Assembly (NCBI GenBank): GCA_028285415.1 | Contig: JANQPF010000010.1 | Span: 62,001-126,000, forward strand | Direction of reading: 5' to 3' | Length of the DNA: 64,000 nt | Source: Pseudomonadales bacterium | GTDB taxonomy: Bacteria > Pseudomonadota > Gammaproteobacteria > Pseudomonadales > Azotimanducaceae | Shown: positions 24,891 to 34,112 of the stretch, piece after piece | Position numbering within the stretch: the stretch's first letter is position 1 | How the letters are laid out: each line of letters opens with the position of its first letter | Translations under genes and position numbers: made by a program | Notes under the pieces: generated by a model | Told to the model about the DNA's origin: nothing | Database searches by the model: none | The model's input: only the letters and a program-made list of their open reading frames with translations

Positions 24891-26779
24891 TGAGTGAAGC
24901 AGCACTGAGCCTCGCGGAGCTCGAATCCCGCGTCCAGACCTACATCGACACGCAGGCCAATCTCGACCTTCTGCGGTTCATCACCTGTGGCAGCGTCGAC
25001 GACGGGAAAAGCACGCTGATTGGACGCATGCTCTACGAAGCGCAGCTGGTCTTCGAGGATCAGGTGGCGTCGTTGCAGCAGGATTCCAAACGGCAGGGCA
25101 CCCAGGGAGGAGACATCGACTTTGCGCTTCTCGTCGACGGGCTCGCCGCGGAACGGGAACAGGGCATCACCATTGATGTTGCCTATCGCTTTTTCAGCAC
25201 AGATCACCGGAAGTTCATCGTCGCGGACACCCCCGGGCACGAGCAGTACACGCGCAACATGGTAACGGGCGCTTCCACGGCGGACGTGGCGGTGATCCTG
25301 GTTGATGCGGTGAACGGTCTCCTCACGCAGACCCGGCGCCACTCATTCATTACCTCCCTGCTTGGCATCAAGCACGTCGTGCTTGCCGTCAACAAGATGG
25401 ACCTCGTCGACTATGACAAAGCCGTCTTCGACGAAATTGTGCGCGACTATGGCGTCTTTGCCGAGCAGCTCAGCTTTGAAACGATCACCCCCATACCCTT
25501 GTCGGCGTTGAAAGGCGACAACGTGATCGATCGATCCGCGCATACCTCGTGGTACCAGGGGCCGACGCTGCTCGGCTATCTGGAGACGGTGAATATTCAC
25601 GGCCACGATGACGAGGCGTCGTTCCGCTTTCCGGTGCAATGGGTGAACCGCCCGAACGCGGACTTCCGCGGCTTCGCCGGTACCGTGGTTGCAGGCTCGG
25701 TCAGTCGCGGAGAGGAAGTTCGCATCCTGCCCTCCGGAGAGGTTGCCCGCGTCAAAGACATCGTCCTCTATCACGACAATCTCGACGCCGCGCATGCCGA
25801 TCAGGCGGTCACGCTGACGCTCGATCGGGAAGTGGATGCGTCGCGCGGCGATGTCATCGTGGCTGCCGACGCGCCTTGTGAGGTGTCTGATCAGTTCGAC
25901 GCGTCGCTCGTCTGGATGGATCAGGAAGAGGGTTACATCGGCCGCAGCTACTGGTTGATGATGGGGACGACGCGCATCAACGCCACCATTTCCGACATCA
26001 AGTTCAAGTACAACATCAACACGCTGGATCAGCTCTCAGCCCGCGGCTTCGAGCTGAACGACATTGGTCGCATAACGCTCAGTTTCGACCGGCCCGTGCC
26101 GTTCGAAAGCTATCAGGATTGCAAGGGCCTCGGCTCGTTTGTCCTGGTCGACAGATATACGCATCACACCGTTGGCGCCGGCATGATCAACTACGCGCTA
26201 CGCCGCGCCAAGAACATTCACCGTCACTCGCATGAGGTGGACAAAGCGGCACGTGAGCGTCTGAACGGACACAAAGGTAAAGTGCTGTGGATGACCGGGT
26301 TGAGCGGTTCCGGCAAGTCGAGCGTTGCCAACGCGGTGGAGCTTGCGTTGCACAACCGCGGCGTGCACACGTTCATCCTCGACGGTGACAACGTGCGCCA
26401 CGGACTCAACAAAGACCTTGGCTTCACGGACGCCGACCGGGTGGAAAACATCCGTCGAACGGCTGAGGTTGCGAAGCTCATGGTTGATGCCGGACTTGTG
26501 GTCATCACGGCGTTCATATCCCCGTTCCGCTCGGAGCGTGATATGGCCCGGGCGCTTTTCGCGGAGGATGAGTTCGTCGAGATTTTCCTCGACGTCCCCC
26601 TGGACGTTGCCGAGGAACGCGATCCCAAGGGTTTGTACAAGAAGGCCCGCCGCGGTGAGCTTCCGCACTTCACGGGCATCGACTCGCCCTACGAAGCGCC
26701 GGAGACGGCTGAACTGCGTTTGCCCACGGCGGAGCTCAGCATCGAAGAGTGCGTGGCGAAGGTACTCGAACATGTCTGA
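24890..26779 (+). CDS. cysNC: Bifunctional sulfate adenylyltransferase subunit 1 / adenylylsulfate kinase
   Basis: 629-residue fusion. The N-terminal GTPase (CysN) couples GTP hydrolysis to APS formation and has P-loop [21 protein letters not shown] (G3) and NKMD (G4). The C-terminal APS kinase (CysC) phosphorylates APS to PAPS and has Walker [25 protein letters not shown], and the lid segment [20 protein letters not shown]. Both halves have normal lengths and intact motifs. It is translationally coupled to cysD by a TAATG overlap and overlaps the DUF2061 start by 8 nt. Output is PAPS for assimilatory sulfate reduction or sulfation; no cysH or sulfotransferase gene lies in the window. Confidence 0.95.
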   Translation: MSEAALSLAELESRVQTYIDTQANLDLLRFITCGSVDDGKSTLIGRMLYEAQLVFEDQVASLQQDSKRQGTQGGDIDFALLVDGLAAEREQGITIDVAYRFFSTDHRKFIVADTPGHEQYTRNMVTGASTADVAVILVDAVNGLLTQTRRHSFITSLLGIKHVVLAVNKMDLVDYDKAVFDEIVRDYGVFAEQLSFETITPIPLSALKGDNVIDRSAHTSWYQGPTLLGYLETVNIHGHDDEASFRFPVQWVNRPNADFRGFAGTVVAGSVSRGEEVRILPSGEVARVKDIVLYHDNLDAAHADQAVTLTLDREVDASRGDVIVAADAPCEVSDQFDASLVWMDQEEGYIGRSYWLMMGTTRINATISDIKFKYNINTLDQLSARGFELNDIGRITLSFDRPVPFESYQDCKGLGSFVLVDRYTHHTVGAGMINYALRRAKNIHRHSHEVDKAARERLNGHKGKVLWMTGLSGSGKSSVANAVELALHNRGVHTFILDGDNVRHGLNKDLGFTDADRVENIRRTAEVAKLMVDAGLVVITAFISPFRSERDMARALFAEDEFVEIFLDVPLDVAEERDPKGLYKKARRGELPHFTGIDSPYEAPETAELRLPTAELSIEECVAKVLEHV

Positions 26780-26996
26780 TGCGTCGACAAATGCGCGTGA
26801 CTCCCACATCCGCAGTCTGGCAAAGGCGTTTTCCTGGCGTATCGTCGCGACGCTGACGACCTCGATCATTGCCTGGATCGTCACGGGTCAGCTGGATACC
26901 GCGGTGGTCATCGGCAGCATCGAATTTGTGATCAAGTTTCTGATCTACTATCTGCACGAACGCGCCTGGCAGCTGGTGCCGCAGCGCGGCTCGTAG
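26772..26996 (+). CDS. DUF2061 small membrane protein of the cys operon
   Basis: Protein of 74 residues with the DUF2061 pattern: [27 protein letters not shown], then [23 protein letters not shown]. Two membrane helices are predicted. The start lies inside the end of cysNC (8-nt overlap), showing tight coupling. Members of this family often sit beside sulfate-activation genes, sometimes fused to CysC, but the molecular role is unknown; a part in sulfate uptake or handling is the usual suggestion. Confidence 0.85.
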   Translation: MSDASTNARDSHIRSLAKAFSWRIVATLTTSIIAWIVTGQLDTAVVIGSIEFVIKFLIYYLHERAWQLVPQRGS

Positions 26997-27022
26997 CTGG
27001 GGTGATTTGACAGGAGGGGGCA

Positions 27023-28069
27023 ATGGCAGCAACAACCGATGATGCGCTGGATCTCGTCGCCATGGACGCGCTGACGCGCGTCCATCACGCCTGGTTTCTC
27101 GGCTTGCAGCTCATGGTGTCTACCCGTCTCGGCCGTGAGGTCATGGGCCAGTGGATGTTCCGGCTGTTCCGCCGCCAGCATGAGGAGAAGTTCCTGGCGA
27201 GCTTCTCGAAGCTGGGTCTGGACGATCTGCCGCACGCCGTTGCCTGCGCGAAGTACCACGTTCTCTCCAACGGTGTGGGTGGCGTGCCGGTCGAGTACAT
27301 GTACGAGAGTGACAGCAAAGCCTGGGTGCGCTTCCGTTATCCGCGCTGGATGTACCACGGCCCGACGATCTGCGGCGTGACCGAAGAAGTCAGCCGGGGT
27401 TTCCTGGAAGGCTGGTACGGGCACAACGGCGTTTCACTCGGCAATCCGCGGCTGGGTTATGTCTGCGTGTCTGAGGACATGACGGGCGAGTTCGGACTTT
27501 GCGGTTACTTCAAAGAATACGACCACGACCTTGCGCCGGAAGAGCGCCTGCAGTTTGCCAAGGGCGAACCGCCGCCGCCGTATGATCCCGCGGCACAGCC
27601 TCAACCACCGGCTGAAGCTTGGAATGCCGCACGCCTGGCCAAAGCCAATCGGAATTATGCGCTCGAGTACCTGCGCAACGGTCTGGCGGAGCTTGCGGGG
27701 GTCGTCGGCACTGAAGAGACTGAGCAGCTTGCCGGTCTCGCCGCGCGGCTGATCGGGCTGCAGTACTACGCGGAGACGGCGTCGCTCCTGGAGATAGAAG
27801 ACAGCGGCGTGGCCTCCGCGGTCGAATATCTCGCGCGCCTCTTTCGGGCTTGTGGGGACGAGGTCGTCTGCACCGACGAAGGTGAGCATGCCGCGCTGGT
27901 GCAGAGCGGGCTGCGGGTGGTGCGCGGTCTCGACGCTGCCGAGCGTACGCTCTTTCTGGCCTGCTGGCGGGAACTCTGGGTGGGCGCGATGGCATCGCGA
28001 CGCACGCGGCTGGATCTGACTGTGGCATCGGCCGGCGAAGGTTTGCGCTGGAATTTGTCCATAAAATAG
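27023..28069 (+). CDS. Unknown protein downstream of cysNC
   Basis: Cytoplasmic protein of 348 residues that I do not place firmly. The first 200 residues (HHAWFLGLQLMVSTRLGREVMG; YRYPRWMYHG-like FRYPRWMYHGPTICG; GYFKEYDHDLAPEERLQFAKG) recall the L-2-amino-thiazoline-4-carboxylate hydrolase-like fold, which would fit a sulfur locus, but this is a weak resemblance. The C-terminal 150 residues, after a proline-rich linker (GEPPPPYDPAAQPQPPAE), look like a separate helical domain. An AGGAGGGGGCA ribosome site precedes the ATG, and the gap to DUF2061 is 26 nt, so it probably ends the cys operon. Confidence 0.6.
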   Translation: MAATTDDALDLVAMDALTRVHHAWFLGLQLMVSTRLGREVMGQWMFRLFRRQHEEKFLASFSKLGLDDLPHAVACAKYHVLSNGVGGVPVEYMYESDSKAWVRFRYPRWMYHGPTICGVTEEVSRGFLEGWYGHNGVSLGNPRLGYVCVSEDMTGEFGLCGYFKEYDHDLAPEERLQFAKGEPPPPYDPAAQPQPPAEAWNAARLAKANRNYALEYLRNGLAELAGVVGTEETEQLAGLAARLIGLQYYAETASLLEIEDSGVASAVEYLARLFRACGDEVVCTDEGEHAALVQSGLRVVRGLDAAERTLFLACWRELWVGAMASRRTRLDLTVASAGEGLRWNLSIK

Positions 28070-28164
28070 ACAAACGGCTCGCGTCCATCGGCAAAGTTTG
28101 AGGGATTTAACACCTCTGCAAAATTCCCCTTGCTACTATCCGTGAACACTTTCGCGGTGATTCC

Positions 28165-29511
28165 ATGATGGCGATCAAACGCGCGCTGGTAGTCGACGAT
28201 TCCCGCTCTGCACGGGTGTCGCTGAAGCTGCTTCTGGAAGAGCACGATTTGCAAGTTGACCTTGCCGAGTCCGGCGAGGATGCGCTCGAATTTCTGAAAA
28301 AAGAAGACGTGGACGTGATCTTCATGGATCACACCATGCCCGGCATGGACGGTCTGGAAGCTGTGGCCGCAATCAAAGCGAATCCGCGCACGGCCACCAT
28401 TCCGGTGATGATGTACACCACTCGGGAAGGTGAGGTATACGTCGGCCAGGCCCGCGCGCTGGGCGCCGTAGGCGTCATGCCCAAGAACGTCCAGAAGCAC
28501 CAGCTTTTCGAAATGCTGGTGAAGCTGGGACTCGTGCACGATCGTCGCGCGGACACCGAGCGCGAACCCTCGTTGCATGAGGTGGTCGACGAGATCGATC
28601 GGGAGCTCGACGATCAGGCCATGGGGATATCGCTGCAGGCTGTGGTCCGACGCATTCTGGAAGACCAGCACCTGACACTGCGTTCCGACATTCTTCGACA
28701 GCAGAAAGTCTTTGCCAAAGAGGTCGCGCACGAGGTGTTGAAAGAACACATCACCATGGAAGCGCGCGAGCTGCCGGATGCGGAACTGGACGCTGACCCC
28801 GCGCAGCAGGCGCCGCGCACCTCGCGGCTGGCGCTTGCGGCCCTGGTCGTCTTTGCATCCGTAACCGGTTTCCTGGCCTGGCAGTTCAAAACCGAGCGTG
28901 ATGCCGCCATTGCGCAACTCGTGGCTGTCGAGAGCGCGCGGGCGGATGAAATGGCTCGCGAAACTGCAACGCTGACCGCCCAGCTCGAAGCCGCGCAGAA
29001 TGCGGGTGAGGCGTTGAGTGAGCAGGCGCTGGCTGCGTTCGAGTGGTCCGTGAACGCTGACAACGGGACGTCCATGTACGAAGATGCTTTCAGCGGCGCG
29101 CTGGCGGCCAAGATACGTCAGCTGCTGCCGCTGCTCGAGGAGGTGGGCTTTCGAGGTGAAATTCGCCTGGTCAGTCACCTCGGACGGTTCTGCCTGAATA
29201 CGGACGATACGGGCACGTATCAATTGGCGGCTGAGCAGCTGCCCGTTGCTGATTGTTCGTACACCGGGCACGTCCTGGAGGATTCAACCTACGTCAGCGA
29301 TCGTCTTTCGGTAGAGTTCTCGGAGCTCGTCCGCGAGGCTGAAAGCTCGGACATTCGCTTCACGCTCGAAGCGCTCGATGCCGCTGACTCGGAGCTTGTA
29401 GTCGGCTACCCCGGCGCTGGTGCGCTTGCGGCCGAGTGGAACGAGGCTGCCAGGATCAACAACCGCGTCGAGATTTCCCTCAGCCCGGATCTAGCCCTGG
29501 CCCAGAACTAG
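28165..29511 (+). CDS. Receiver-domain protein with membrane anchor and extracytoplasmic domain
   Basis: 448 residues. Residues 1-120 form a CheY-like receiver domain with acid pair D11-D12, phospho-acceptor D55 (FMDHTMPGMDG), T85/T86 and K107. A helical linker (about 130-215) follows, then one membrane segment near 222-239 (LALAALVVFASVTGFLAW). Next is a coiled-coil stretch (about 240-290) and a C-terminal domain with two cysteines that resembles an OmpA-like fold only loosely (NNRVEISLSP at the end). A receiver joined to a periplasmic domain is unusual: phosphorylation could signal outward across the membrane. No histidine kinase lies nearby. The ATG at 28165 and the next codon are equally possible starts. 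Confidence 0.7.
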   Translation: MMAIKRALVVDDSRSARVSLKLLLEEHDLQVDLAESGEDALEFLKKEDVDVIFMDHTMPGMDGLEAVAAIKANPRTATIPVMMYTTREGEVYVGQARALGAVGVMPKNVQKHQLFEMLVKLGLVHDRRADTEREPSLHEVVDEIDRELDDQAMGISLQAVVRRILEDQHLTLRSDILRQQKVFAKEVAHEVLKEHITMEARELPDAELDADPAQQAPRTSRLALAALVVFASVTGFLAWQFKTERDAAIAQLVAVESARADEMARETATLTAQLEAAQNAGEALSEQALAAFEWSVNADNGTSMYEDAFSGALAAKIRQLLPLLEEVGFRGEIRLVSHLGRFCLNTDDTGTYQLAAEQLPVADCSYTGHVLEDSTYVSDRLSVEFSELVREAESSDIRFTLEALDAADSELVVGYPGAGALAAEWNEAARINNRVEISLSPDLALAQN

Positions 29512-29537
29512 CGATCCCGGAAAATGCAGGCTGGGAT

Positions 29538-30035
29538 CTAATCGTTGCCCAGTATCAGCCCGGAGAGGCCGCGGCTCGAGAGGATTTCGATCCAGTAGCC
29601 GTCCGGGTCGCGAATGAACGCAAGCCCTTTCATGTTGCCGTAATCCGGCCGTTTGACGAATTCCACGTCCATTGACTCGAAGCGTTCGCAGGCGGCGTAC
29701 ACATCGGGCACTGAGATGCCGATATGACCAAATCCGCGCGGTTCGTCGTTCCCGTTGTGATGCTTGAAGTTGGCATCGGTCTCCGTACCGTGGTTGTGCG
29801 TCAGCTCGAGCAGTGCCGGCTGATCGAAGAGCCATTGCGCCCGTGCGCGCGGATCCTCCGGCACCGGTTCCGTCGGATAACCCATGAAATACAGTGAAAA
29901 CGCCATTGCGTCGAAGTCAAAACGCTCGATCAGCGTCATGCCGAGCACGTCACGGTAAAACGCCACGGAGCGCTCCGGGTCTTTGATGCGGAGCATCGTC
30001 TGATTGAGTACAAAATCCTGAGTGGCGCTGGTCAT
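29538..30035 (-). CDS. gloA: Lactoylglutathione lyase (glyoxalase I)
   Basis: Glyoxalase I of 165 residues, which isomerises the methylglyoxal-glutathione hemithioacetal to S-lactoylglutathione in the cytoplasm. Metal ligands are visible in order: Gln in NQTMLRI, Glu in LLELTHNHG, His in GFGHIGI, and Glu in YWIEIL. The longer form with the insert [18 protein letters not shown] is the Zn-dependent type found in humans and Pseudomonas, rather than the short Ni-dependent E. coli type. It is divergent from the SDR gene that follows, and it indicates that the organism uses glutathione. Confidence 0.93.
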   Translation of the reverse strand: MTSATQDFVLNQTMLRIKDPERSVAFYRDVLGMTLIERFDFDAMAFSLYFMGYPTEPVPEDPRARAQWLFDQPALLELTHNHGTETDANFKHHNGNDEPRGFGHIGISVPDVYAACERFESMDVEFVKRPDYGNMKGLAFIRDPDGYWIEILSSRGLSGLILGND

Positions 30036-30120
30036 GTCGGTCTCCTTGCGAACCCACGTAGTGTCTCACAATGGGCCACGTTACACTGCGCGATTCGAAT
30101 AACGAGAAAAAGGCGGGGGC

Positions 30121-30903
30121 GTGGGGTTTCAACCTTTCGATCTTGAGGGCAGGGTGGTCCTGATCACCGGCGGCAACGGCGGCATTGGCCTGGGAATGGC
30201 AAAAGGCCTGGCTGAGGCAGGGGCGGAGGTCTGTATCTGGGGCACCAACGCGGCCAAGAACGAGAGGGCGCTTGCCGAGCTCGAGACCATCGGTCCACGG
30301 ATTACCGCGCAGGTTTGTGACGTCGCCGATGAGGCGGCGGTGCAGGACAGCTTTGCTCAGACGCTCAGCACGCATGGGCGTGTGGACGGATGTTTCGCAA
30401 ACGCCGGAATCGGCGGTCGCGGCACGGCGTTCGACGACATGACGCGGGAAGAGTGGGATCGCATCATCAGCGTCAACCAGAGCGGCGTGTTTTATACCTT
30501 TCGTGCCGCTGCCCGCCACATGCGTGAGCGCGCGGAAGCGGGTGATGCCTTCGGACGCCTGGTCGGCACTGCAAGCCTCGCTGCAATCTCCGGACAGGCA
30601 CGGGGTGAGCACTACGCGGCAACCAAGGGCGGGCTCGTGTCCATGATCAAAGCGCTCGCCGTGGAATACGCCAGATACAACGTCACCGCCCATACGATAC
30701 TGCCCGGCTGGATAGAGACGGATATGACGGACGGTGCGTTTGCCAACCCGAAATTCGTGGAAAATGTCTCGAAGCGAATCCCCGTGCGACGTTGGGGCCA
30801 ACCTGAGGACTTTACTGCAATTGCGATCTACATCATGAGCGAGGCCAGCAGCTACCATTCTGCGGAAACCTTCCTGATAGACGGGGGTTACTATGCGTTC
30901 TGA
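30121..30903 (+). CDS. Short-chain dehydrogenase/reductase
   Basis: SDR of 260 residues with cofactor motif TGGNGGIG, NAGIGG, catalytic serine region VGTASLAA, the YAATK catalytic pair, and the PGWIETDMTD segment after it. The C-terminal FLIDGGYYAF end is typical. The cofactor is probably NAD(H) or NADP(H), not distinguishable here. The start is a GTG at 30121. Its last 11 bases overlap the next gene, the exported protein at 30893, so the two are co-translated. Confidence 0.85.
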   Translation: MGFQPFDLEGRVVLITGGNGGIGLGMAKGLAEAGAEVCIWGTNAAKNERALAELETIGPRITAQVCDVADEAAVQDSFAQTLSTHGRVDGCFANAGIGGRGTAFDDMTREEWDRIISVNQSGVFYTFRAAARHMRERAEAGDAFGRLVGTASLAAISGQARGEHYAATKGGLVSMIKALAVEYARYNVTAHTILPGWIETDMTDGAFANPKFVENVSKRIPVRRWGQPEDFTAIAIYIMSEASSYHSAETFLIDGGYYAF

Positions 30904-31771
30904 GCGTATTCTTGTGCTGGTGTTGGGTGGTTTGTTTCTTTCAGCTGCGGTTGCGCAGGAGGCGTCCCTCCCGCCACCGGACGCCGCCGAAGCCCTGTCC
31001 GGCGCTTACAAGGCGCCGCGCGGTCCGGCCGGTAAGCCGGATTTGAACGGATTCTGGCAGGTGATGAATCGCGCGAACATCAACATAGAGCCGCAGGCTG
31101 CGCGAGCCGCGGTCGCAATGGTAGAAGGCAACCTCGGACCGGTCCCGGCGCCGGAGGTCGTCAAGCTGGGCGCCGTAGGTGCGGTACCTGCTACGCTCGG
31201 GGTTGTGGTTGGCGGCGCGCTTCCCTACAAAGAAGAGGCGCGCAAGCTGCAGCAGGAAAACCAGGCTGATTGGATCAACCGGGATCCGGAGATCAGCTGT
31301 TATCTGCCGGGCGTTCCCCGCGCCAACTACATGCCGTTTCCTTTTCAGATTGTGCATTCCGAAAGCGCCGTGTTCTTCAACTACGAGTACGCCGGGGCGG
31401 CACGCAACATCTACCTGGAAGACCCCGGAGAAGCGCCCGTTGACTCCTGGATGGGGCAATCCTACGGCTACTGGGAAGGAGATACGTTCGTGGTAGAAGT
31501 CACGGGGCAGCTGGACCGTACCTGGTTCGATCGCGCGGGCAATCACCACAGTGCCTACATGACGGTCACAGAGCGCTACACGCCGACAAGCGACTATACC
31601 ATGCGCTATGACGTGCTCATCGACGACCCCGTGACGTTTACCGAGCCGTGGGAGATGTCGATGACGCTTTATCGCCGGGTCGGGCAGGATGCGCAGATAC
31701 AGCAGTTCAAGTGCATCGAGTTCGTCGAGGAGATGATGTACGGGCATCTGCGCAAGAGCGACGATGACTAG
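30893..31771 (+). CDS. Exported protein of unknown function
   Basis: 292 residues with an N-terminal signal peptide (RSERILVLVLGGLFLSAAVAQ). The mature protein has the block GKPDLNGFWQVMNRANINIEP and, further on, PFQIVHSESAVFFNYEYAGAARNIYL, EGDTFVVEVTGQLDRTWFDRAGNHHS and YTMRYDVLIDDPVTFTEPW. This layout is seen in a family of exported proteins of catabolic bacteria without known function. It overlaps the upstream SDR by 11 nt and precedes the transporter operon by 83 nt. Confidence 0.6.
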   Translation: MRSERILVLVLGGLFLSAAVAQEASLPPPDAAEALSGAYKAPRGPAGKPDLNGFWQVMNRANINIEPQAARAAVAMVEGNLGPVPAPEVVKLGAVGAVPATLGVVVGGALPYKEEARKLQQENQADWINRDPEISCYLPGVPRANYMPFPFQIVHSESAVFFNYEYAGAARNIYLEDPGEAPVDSWMGQSYGYWEGDTFVVEVTGQLDRTWFDRAGNHHSAYMTVTERYTPTSDYTMRYDVLIDDPVTFTEPWEMSMTLYRRVGQDAQIQQFKCIEFVEEMMYGHLRKSDDD

Positions 31772-31854
31772 CAGTTAAACCCGCCAACGAAGGTGACGCT
31801 CCCTGGAAGGTAAAACACTCACGGCTGACGGTCCGCCCACTCCGCCGAGCAGGC

Positions 31855-33156
31855 ATGGCCGCTAGAGCGCCCTGGACCGCCTGGGCGGTGCTGGCGTTGC
31901 TCATGCTGGCGTCGATCGTCAGCTTCGTCGACCGCCAGGTGGTGGCCATCGTGGTCGAGCCGATGAAGGTGGACCTTGCCATCAGCGATAGCCAGGTCGG
32001 CTGGCTGTATGGCGTGTTCGCCGTGTTTTATGCCCTTGCCGCCTGGCCCATTGCTCTCATGGCAGACAGCAAGTCGCGCAAGCACATCATCGCCATCGGC
32101 ATTTTCTTCTGGTCGGTGATGACCATTGCGTGCGGGCTGTCGCGCCACTTCTGGCAGGTGTTTCTTGCGAGGATCGGCGTGGGCATCGGCGAGGCTTCGC
32201 TGGGCCCGGCAACCGTTTCGATGACCGGAGATCTGTTTCCCCGCGAACAGATTCCGCTGGCACTCTCCGTTTTCCAGACTGCGGCCGTCATGGGCTCGGG
32301 CATTGCCTTCATCATCGGCGGCGTTGTGCTGGAGCTTGTGCAGGGGGCGGAGCCGCTGGTGCTGCCGGTGGTCGGAGAACTGAAACCCTGGCAGCAGACC
32401 TTCGTCTATGTCGGCCTGCCGGGCCTCCTGCTTGCGTTTGTGTTCCTGCTCCTGAAGGAGCCGGCGCGGTTGCAGCCGCCTGCCTCACGCCGGGCGTCCA
32501 TGCGCGTGTTGCAGGGCTTCTATCGGCAGAACCTCCCGGCGGTGGCTTTTCATCATCTGGGTTTCCTGAGTCTTGCGCTTCTCGGCTATGCGTTTGTCTT
32601 CTGGAGTGTTTCGTATTTCACGCGCGTACATGGCGTTGATGCGGCAGAGGCTGCGCAGCGCTTCGGCTGGATTTTCCTGCTCACCGGCCCCATCGGCCCG
32701 GTTGCAGCTGCGATGTTTGCGCGGAAACTTAGCGATCGGGGACGGCGTGACGCCAATATCATCGCTGGTATGGCTGCCGGATGCCTGGCGGTGCCTGCGA
32801 TTGTGCTCATCCAGTTTGCGCCGAGCGCCGCATGGGCCTATGCGCTCTACGTCCCGGCAATGATCTTCGTCAACGCACCTTTCGGCATTGCCAACGGCTC
32901 TCTGCCAGTCATTGCGCCTTCGGTGATACACGCGCAGGTTGCAGCGATATACCTGTTCGTCGTATCCATCGGTAATCTGCTCGGCCCGCCGATCGCCGGC
33001 TACTTCAACGAGGTTGTGTTTCCGGAAGCGGATGGCGTGCGCTATTCGATCATCAGCCTGACGCTGGCCTTTGGCGTATTTGGCGTGCTCATGCTCCAGT
33101 TGGCACGCCGTCCCTACGCCGCGGCACTCGATCGCATGGAGGCTGAGACGGCATGA
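31855..33156 (+). CDS. MFS transporter
   Basis: Major facilitator superfamily permease of 433 residues with about 12 hydrophobic segments. The N-terminal signature LASIVSFVDRQVVAIVVEPMK followed by WLYGVFAVFYALAAWPIALMADSKSRKH and the loop R-rich motif after TM2 place it near the spinster-like group often linked to catabolic gene clusters. The substrate is unknown. Its stop overlaps the TAXI gene start by 4 nt (ATGA). A secondary carrier joined to a TRAP system in one operon is unusual, perhaps exporting one compound while the TRAP system imports another. Confidence 0.85.
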   Translation: MAARAPWTAWAVLALLMLASIVSFVDRQVVAIVVEPMKVDLAISDSQVGWLYGVFAVFYALAAWPIALMADSKSRKHIIAIGIFFWSVMTIACGLSRHFWQVFLARIGVGIGEASLGPATVSMTGDLFPREQIPLALSVFQTAAVMGSGIAFIIGGVVLELVQGAEPLVLPVVGELKPWQQTFVYVGLPGLLLAFVFLLLKEPARLQPPASRRASMRVLQGFYRQNLPAVAFHHLGFLSLALLGYAFVFWSVSYFTRVHGVDAAEAAQRFGWIFLLTGPIGPVAAAMFARKLSDRGRRDANIIAGMAAGCLAVPAIVLIQFAPSAAWAYALYVPAMIFVNAPFGIANGSLPVIAPSVIHAQVAAIYLFVVSIGNLLGPPIAGYFNEVVFPEADGVRYSIISLTLAFGVFGVLMLQLARRPYAAALDRMEAETA

Positions 33157-34112
33157 GGGCCTTGGCCGGCATTGTCCTTCTCTGTGTGTCTGCGGGATGT
33201 TCCGAGTCGGCCTCCAACACGTTTGCCATTGCGACGGGCGGCCCCGCAGGACTCTATTACCCGTTTGGTGGAGGCATGGCGTCGATCTGGTCGCGAGAGC
33301 TCGCGCATGTGAACGTGAAAGCTGAGGTGACGGGCGGCTCGGTCACGAACGTCATCCAGGTCGCGCGCGGAGAAAGCGAGTTTGGCATTGCCATGGCAGA
33401 CGTGGTCACGGCAGCCTATCAGGGTGAGGGACGTTTCCCTGAGCCACTGCCGCTCAGGGTTCTCCTGAACGCCTACCCCAACATCGTCCACATACTGACG
33501 CTCGAAGATACCGGCGTGCGGGCCGTCGAAGATCTCCGTGGCCGGCGCGTCTCGCTCGGCGCGGCCGGTTCCGGCACGGCGGTGGCGGCGGAAAACGTGT
33601 TGCGAGGACTTGGGGTTGAGCTCGATGAGGTGGCAACGGCCTATCTCAACTTCGGCGAAACCACGTCGGCACTCAAGGACGGCACCATCGACGCCGGGTT
33701 TGTCGTTGGCGGCCTGGGGCTGGCCGCGGTGACGGAGCTTGCGGTCACGCGGGACCTGTACCTCGTGCCCCTGAGCGCAGCTGAGCTCAGCCAGCTTGGG
33801 GCCGCTTACCCCGCATATGCCGCATACGAGATTCCTGGAGGGACTTACAGCGGCGTGGACGAGCCTGTGAGCGCGCTTGGTATCTGGAGCGCGGTTGTCG
33901 TTCATGAAAACATGCTGGAGTTGCTGGCATACGAGCTTGTTTGCACGCTCTTTGCAAACAGCGATGAGCTGATGGAAGTATCTCCTGTCGCACGGGACAT
34001 GCGGGTCGAGAATCTCGACAAGGTGGCCGCCGTGCCATTGCATCCGGGTACCGTGCGCTATGCAGACGAGGCGCAGAACGCCACGCCAACATGTGAAGGT
34101 GGTCATCGGTGA
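33153..34112 (+). CDS. TAXI-family TRAP transporter substrate-binding lipoprotein
   Basis: 319-residue lipoprotein. The signal ALAGIVLLCVSAGC has a lipobox (SAGC, Cys16). The TAXI signature is clear: FAIATGGPAGLYYPFGGGMASIW at the N-terminus, then VTGGSVTNVIQVARGESEFGIAMADV and the LRGRRVSLGAAGSGTAVAAENVL block. It captures an organic acid or amino acid in the periplasm and passes it to the fused TRAP permease. Four-base overlaps on both sides (with MFS and with TRAP) show an operon. Lipid anchoring of a TAXI protein is less common in Gram-negative bacteria, where most are soluble. Confidence 0.9.
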   Translation: MRALAGIVLLCVSAGCSESASNTFAIATGGPAGLYYPFGGGMASIWSRELAHVNVKAEVTGGSVTNVIQVARGESEFGIAMADVVTAAYQGEGRFPEPLPLRVLLNAYPNIVHILTLEDTGVRAVEDLRGRRVSLGAAGSGTAVAAENVLRGLGVELDEVATAYLNFGETTSALKDGTIDAGFVVGGLGLAAVTELAVTRDLYLVPLSAAELSQLGAAYPAYAAYEIPGGTYSGVDEPVSALGIWSAVVVHENMLELLAYELVCTLFANSDELMEVSPVARDMRVENLDKVAAVPLHPGTVRYADEAQNATPTCEGGHR

